Below, in pieces: positions 5,932 through 7,774 of a stretch of 7,774 bases of DNA (position 1 is its first letter; every line of letters begins with the position of its first letter). The translations under genes were made by a program, and so were the position numbers. This stretch comes from Gemmatimonadota bacterium (lineage in GTDB: Bacteria; Gemmatimonadota; Gemmatimonadetes; Longimicrobiales; Gaopeijiaceae), in the NCBI GenBank assembly GCA_007129525.1, contig SKVI01000314.1, forward strand, positions 1 to 7,774. Direction: 5' to 3'. Below the pieces are notes generated by a model, which had not been told where the DNA came from, did no database searches, and saw nothing but the letters and a program-made list of their open reading frames with translations.

Positions 5932-7774
5932 ATGAGTCCTCCCGAGTTAGGTATCCGTCTTCTGGGCCCGCTGGAGGTCCTGGAAGGTGAAGAGCGGCTG
6001 GCTCTGCCGCCGTCTCGGAAGGCTCGTGCTCTCCTGACGTATCTGGCGGCCACCGGGCGCCCCCACGCCCGCAGCGCCCTCTGCGATCTCTTCTGGCAGG
6101 ATGTGAACGATCCCCGGGCCGGGCTGCGATGGGCTCTTTCAAAGCTCCGGGGCGTGGTGGATCAAGACGGGCGGACTCCCATCGTGTCGGTCAGGAATCG
6201 GATCCGGTTCGACACCGACCAGGCGGAGGTGGATCTTCACCAGGTGCAGGCGCTGGTGGGCGATAACCCGAGCACGGCGTCCATTCCGGCCCTCGAGGCG
6301 GCGGTCGATGCCTTCAATGGGGAGTTCGTGGAGGGACTCGACCTTTCGGGGTGCCACCAGTACGAAGCCTGGTGCATGGGAACCCGCGAGCGTTTGCGGA
6401 AGCTGCACGTCTCGCTTCACGACATCCTGACGGAGCGGCTCCGGGACGAGCCGGAGGAGGCGCTCCCCCATGCGTTGGCCCGCCTCGCCCTGGACCCCTA
6501 CGCTGAAGAGGGCTACGTGGTGGCCATGGACCTCCTGGCCGACCTGGGGCGTGGCCAGAAGGGCCTCGAGCTCTATGATCGGTGCCGCCGGGCGCTTTCC
6601 GAACACCTGGGAGTCTCGCCGTCGGACGAGCTGGAGGCGGCCCGCCGACGGCTCCAGTCGCCTGTCCGTCCCCACCAGACCACTCGGCGTTCCGGCGGGG
6701 AGGGGGAAGCCGGGGGCGGGGATGGCACGGAAGATCGGCCGGCGAGCCTCGCCCAGGCGCTGGCCGATCTCCAGGCGCCGGAGCACCTGCCGTTTCCCGG
6801 GCCGGCCGATCCCCCTCTGGTGGGGCGGGAAGAGGAGGTGCAGCGACTGGTCGGAGTCATCGAGGGTTCCACCGCCCGGAACGTCGGCGCCGCGATCCTG
6901 GTGACGGGCGAGGCGGGGATCGGGAAGACCCGTCTCCTCCGGGAGTTGGCCCAGAGAGTGAGGTCCCACGGAGGATGGGTTCTGTCGGGGCCGGTGTTCG
7001 AGAGCGAGGAGGTGCGTCCGTACGGCCCCTGGGCCGACATGTTGCGCCAGCTCCCGGAGGTCGTTTTCGACCAAGAGACGAAGAGGGGGTTGGCCGGGCT
7101 GCTGGATATCCACGATCCCGGACCCCGGCCGGACGGCCCGACGGAACGGACTCAGCTCTTCGACCTGGCCGCCCACCTGCTGGAGCGGCTGGCCGCGGCT
7201 CGGGCTCCCGGCCTGGTGGTTCTGGACGACATGCAGTGGCTGGACCCTTCTTCCACCGCCCTTCTCCACTACCTGACCCGAACTCTCGGATCGACCCCGC
7301 TGACCTTCGCCCTGGCAGCCCGGCACGGGGAAGTGGAGCCCGGATCGGCGGTGGCCGGTATGCTCAGGTCATTGGACGGGGCGGGCCATCTCCACCGGGC
7401 TCACCTGGGACGGCTCGCCGTCGCGGATGTCGAGGCGTTGGTGCGAGCCGTGCACTCGGAGGTGGACCCCGACTCGGTTTTCGCTGCCAGCGAAGGGAAC
7501 CCCTTCTTCGCACTGGCGATGGCCGAGTCCTACCGGGAGGGCATCCACCGCACTCCGGCGAACCTCGAAGAGGAGCTTCACCACCGGCTGGAACGCCTCG
7601 ATCCGGGTGCCAGGAGACTTCTGCCGTGGGCTGCTGCCCTGGGGCGGGCCTTTGACGTTCCCACCCTGGTGCGGGTGGTGGAGCGGCCAACGGCGGAGGT
7701 CCTGGAGGCCGTCGCAACGCTGGAGCGTCGGGGGATTCTCCGGGCCACCGGCACGGACCGGTACGACTTCGCCC
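5932..7774 (+). CDS. SARP/BTAD transcriptional regulator with AAA ATPase domain, 3' end cut by window
   Basis: Large multidomain transcription regulator; 614 codons are in the window and the frame is still open at its end. Residues about 4-95 form an OmpR/SARP-like winged helix (IRLLGPLEVLEGE ... PPSRKARALLTYLAATGRPHAR ... LCDLFW ... ARAGLR-type core with ALSKLRGVV). Residues about 100-242 are a bacterial transcriptional activation domain (EFVEGLDL ... YEAWCMGTRERL ... ALARLALDPYAEEGY ... LELYDRCRRALSEHLGVSPSDEL). A Gly/Glu-rich linker (about 243-285) leads to an AAA_16-type ATPase starting LVGREEEV (296), with Walker A GEAGIGKT (326-333), Walker B LVVLDD (428-433) followed by MQWLD, and SEGNPFF (520-526), typical of STAND/LAL-type ATPases. 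ATG 5932 directly precedes the conserved domain start and has no upstream in-frame alternative; its ribosome-binding site is weak. Any C-terminal TPR sensor region lies outside. Targets are unknown; neighbouring genes are possible ones. Confidence 0.9.
   Translation, partial: MSPPELGIRLLGPLEVLEGEERLALPPSRKARALLTYLAATGRPHARSALCDLFWQDVNDPRAGLRWALSKLRGVVDQDGRTPIVSVRNRIRFDTDQAEVDLHQVQALVGDNPSTASIPALEAAVDAFNGEFVEGLDLSGCHQYEAWCMGTRERLRKLHVSLHDILTERLRDEPEEALPHALARLALDPYAEEGYVVAMDLLADLGRGQKGLELYDRCRRALSEHLGVSPSDELEAARRRLQSPVRPHQTTRRSGGEGEAGGGDGTEDRPASLAQALADLQAPEHLPFPGPADPPLVGREEEVQRLVGVIEGSTARNVGAAILVTGEAGIGKTRLLRELAQRVRSHGGWVLSGPVFESEEVRPYGPWADMLRQLPEVVFDQETKRGLAGLLDIHDPGPRPDGPTERTQLFDLAAHLLERLAAARAPGLVVLDDMQWLDPSSTALLHYLTRTLGSTPLTFALAARHGEVEPGSAVAGMLRSLDGAGHLHRAHLGRLAVADVEALVRAVHSEVDPDSVFAASEGNPFFALAMAESYREGIHRTPANLEEELHHRLERLDPGARRLLPWAAALGRAFDVPTLVRVVERPTAEVLEAVATLERRGILRATGTDRYDFA

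Noticed and set aside
6139..7326. Long open frame on the - strand (395 codons), and a + strand frame at 6582-7655, within the SARP-like gene
   Set aside because: The + frame from 5932 carries clear winged-helix, BTAD, Walker A and Walker B motifs; the others are shadows without domains.
1..7774. CRISPR arrays, tRNA or rRNA genes, insertion sequences, att sites
   Set aside because: No regularly spaced repeats, tRNA-like cloverleaf, transposase motifs or terminal inverted repeats were seen on either strand.

Overview
The window is a GC-rich bacterial segment (roughly two-thirds G+C by eye). All six genes I can support lie on the + strand. The organism is Gram-negative: there is a TolC-type outer-membrane factor and a lipoprotein. 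The mix of a leishmanolysin-like lipoprotein peptidase with Ig-like (Big) domains, a SARP/BTAD-AAA regulator and a family III CoA-transferase would fit Gemmatimonadota or a similar environmental lineage. That placement is inference from gene content, not a marker-gene result.

Layout: 1-528 is the C-terminal part of a CaiB/BaiF CoA-transferase, cut by the window edge. 809-1777 is an unrecognised 322-aa protein with a TTG start and a possible DUF3553/Tudor-like N-terminus. 1900-3456 is a secreted, probably lipid-anchored, M8-like zinc metallopeptidase with two Ig-like domains. 3589-5133 is a TolC-family outer-membrane efflux protein. 5181-5817 is a compact regulatory unit: strong promoter, 5' hairpin, GEMM (c-di-GMP-I class) riboswitch, intrinsic terminator and a small PilZ gene. 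5932 to the end is a SARP-like regulator (winged helix + BTAD + AAA ATPase), cut at its 3' end.

The highlight is the riboswitch-PilZ unit. A consensus -35 and an extended -10 drive a leader that folds as a GEMM aptamer: a perfect 7-bp P1, a GAAA-capped P2, the GACGCA-containing J2/3, and a hairpin-capped P3. The 3' strand of P1 overlaps the 5' arm of a 9-bp terminator with a T-rich tail, so aptamer and terminator should exclude each other and ligand should turn the gene ON. The gene itself encodes a PilZ domain, a cyclic-dinucleotide receptor fold, so the same second messenger class may control both synthesis and activity of the protein. The base aligned with the ligand-contacting G20 of the Vc2 aptamer is A here. 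That change is associated with recognition of 3',3'-cGAMP in Geobacter GEMM-Ib riboswitches, so the ligand could be cGAMP, c-di-GMP or both. The PilZ protein also lacks the second Arg of its RxxxR motif.

The other genes look like independent transcription units with gaps of about 110-280 bp. No shared pathway is evident among them.
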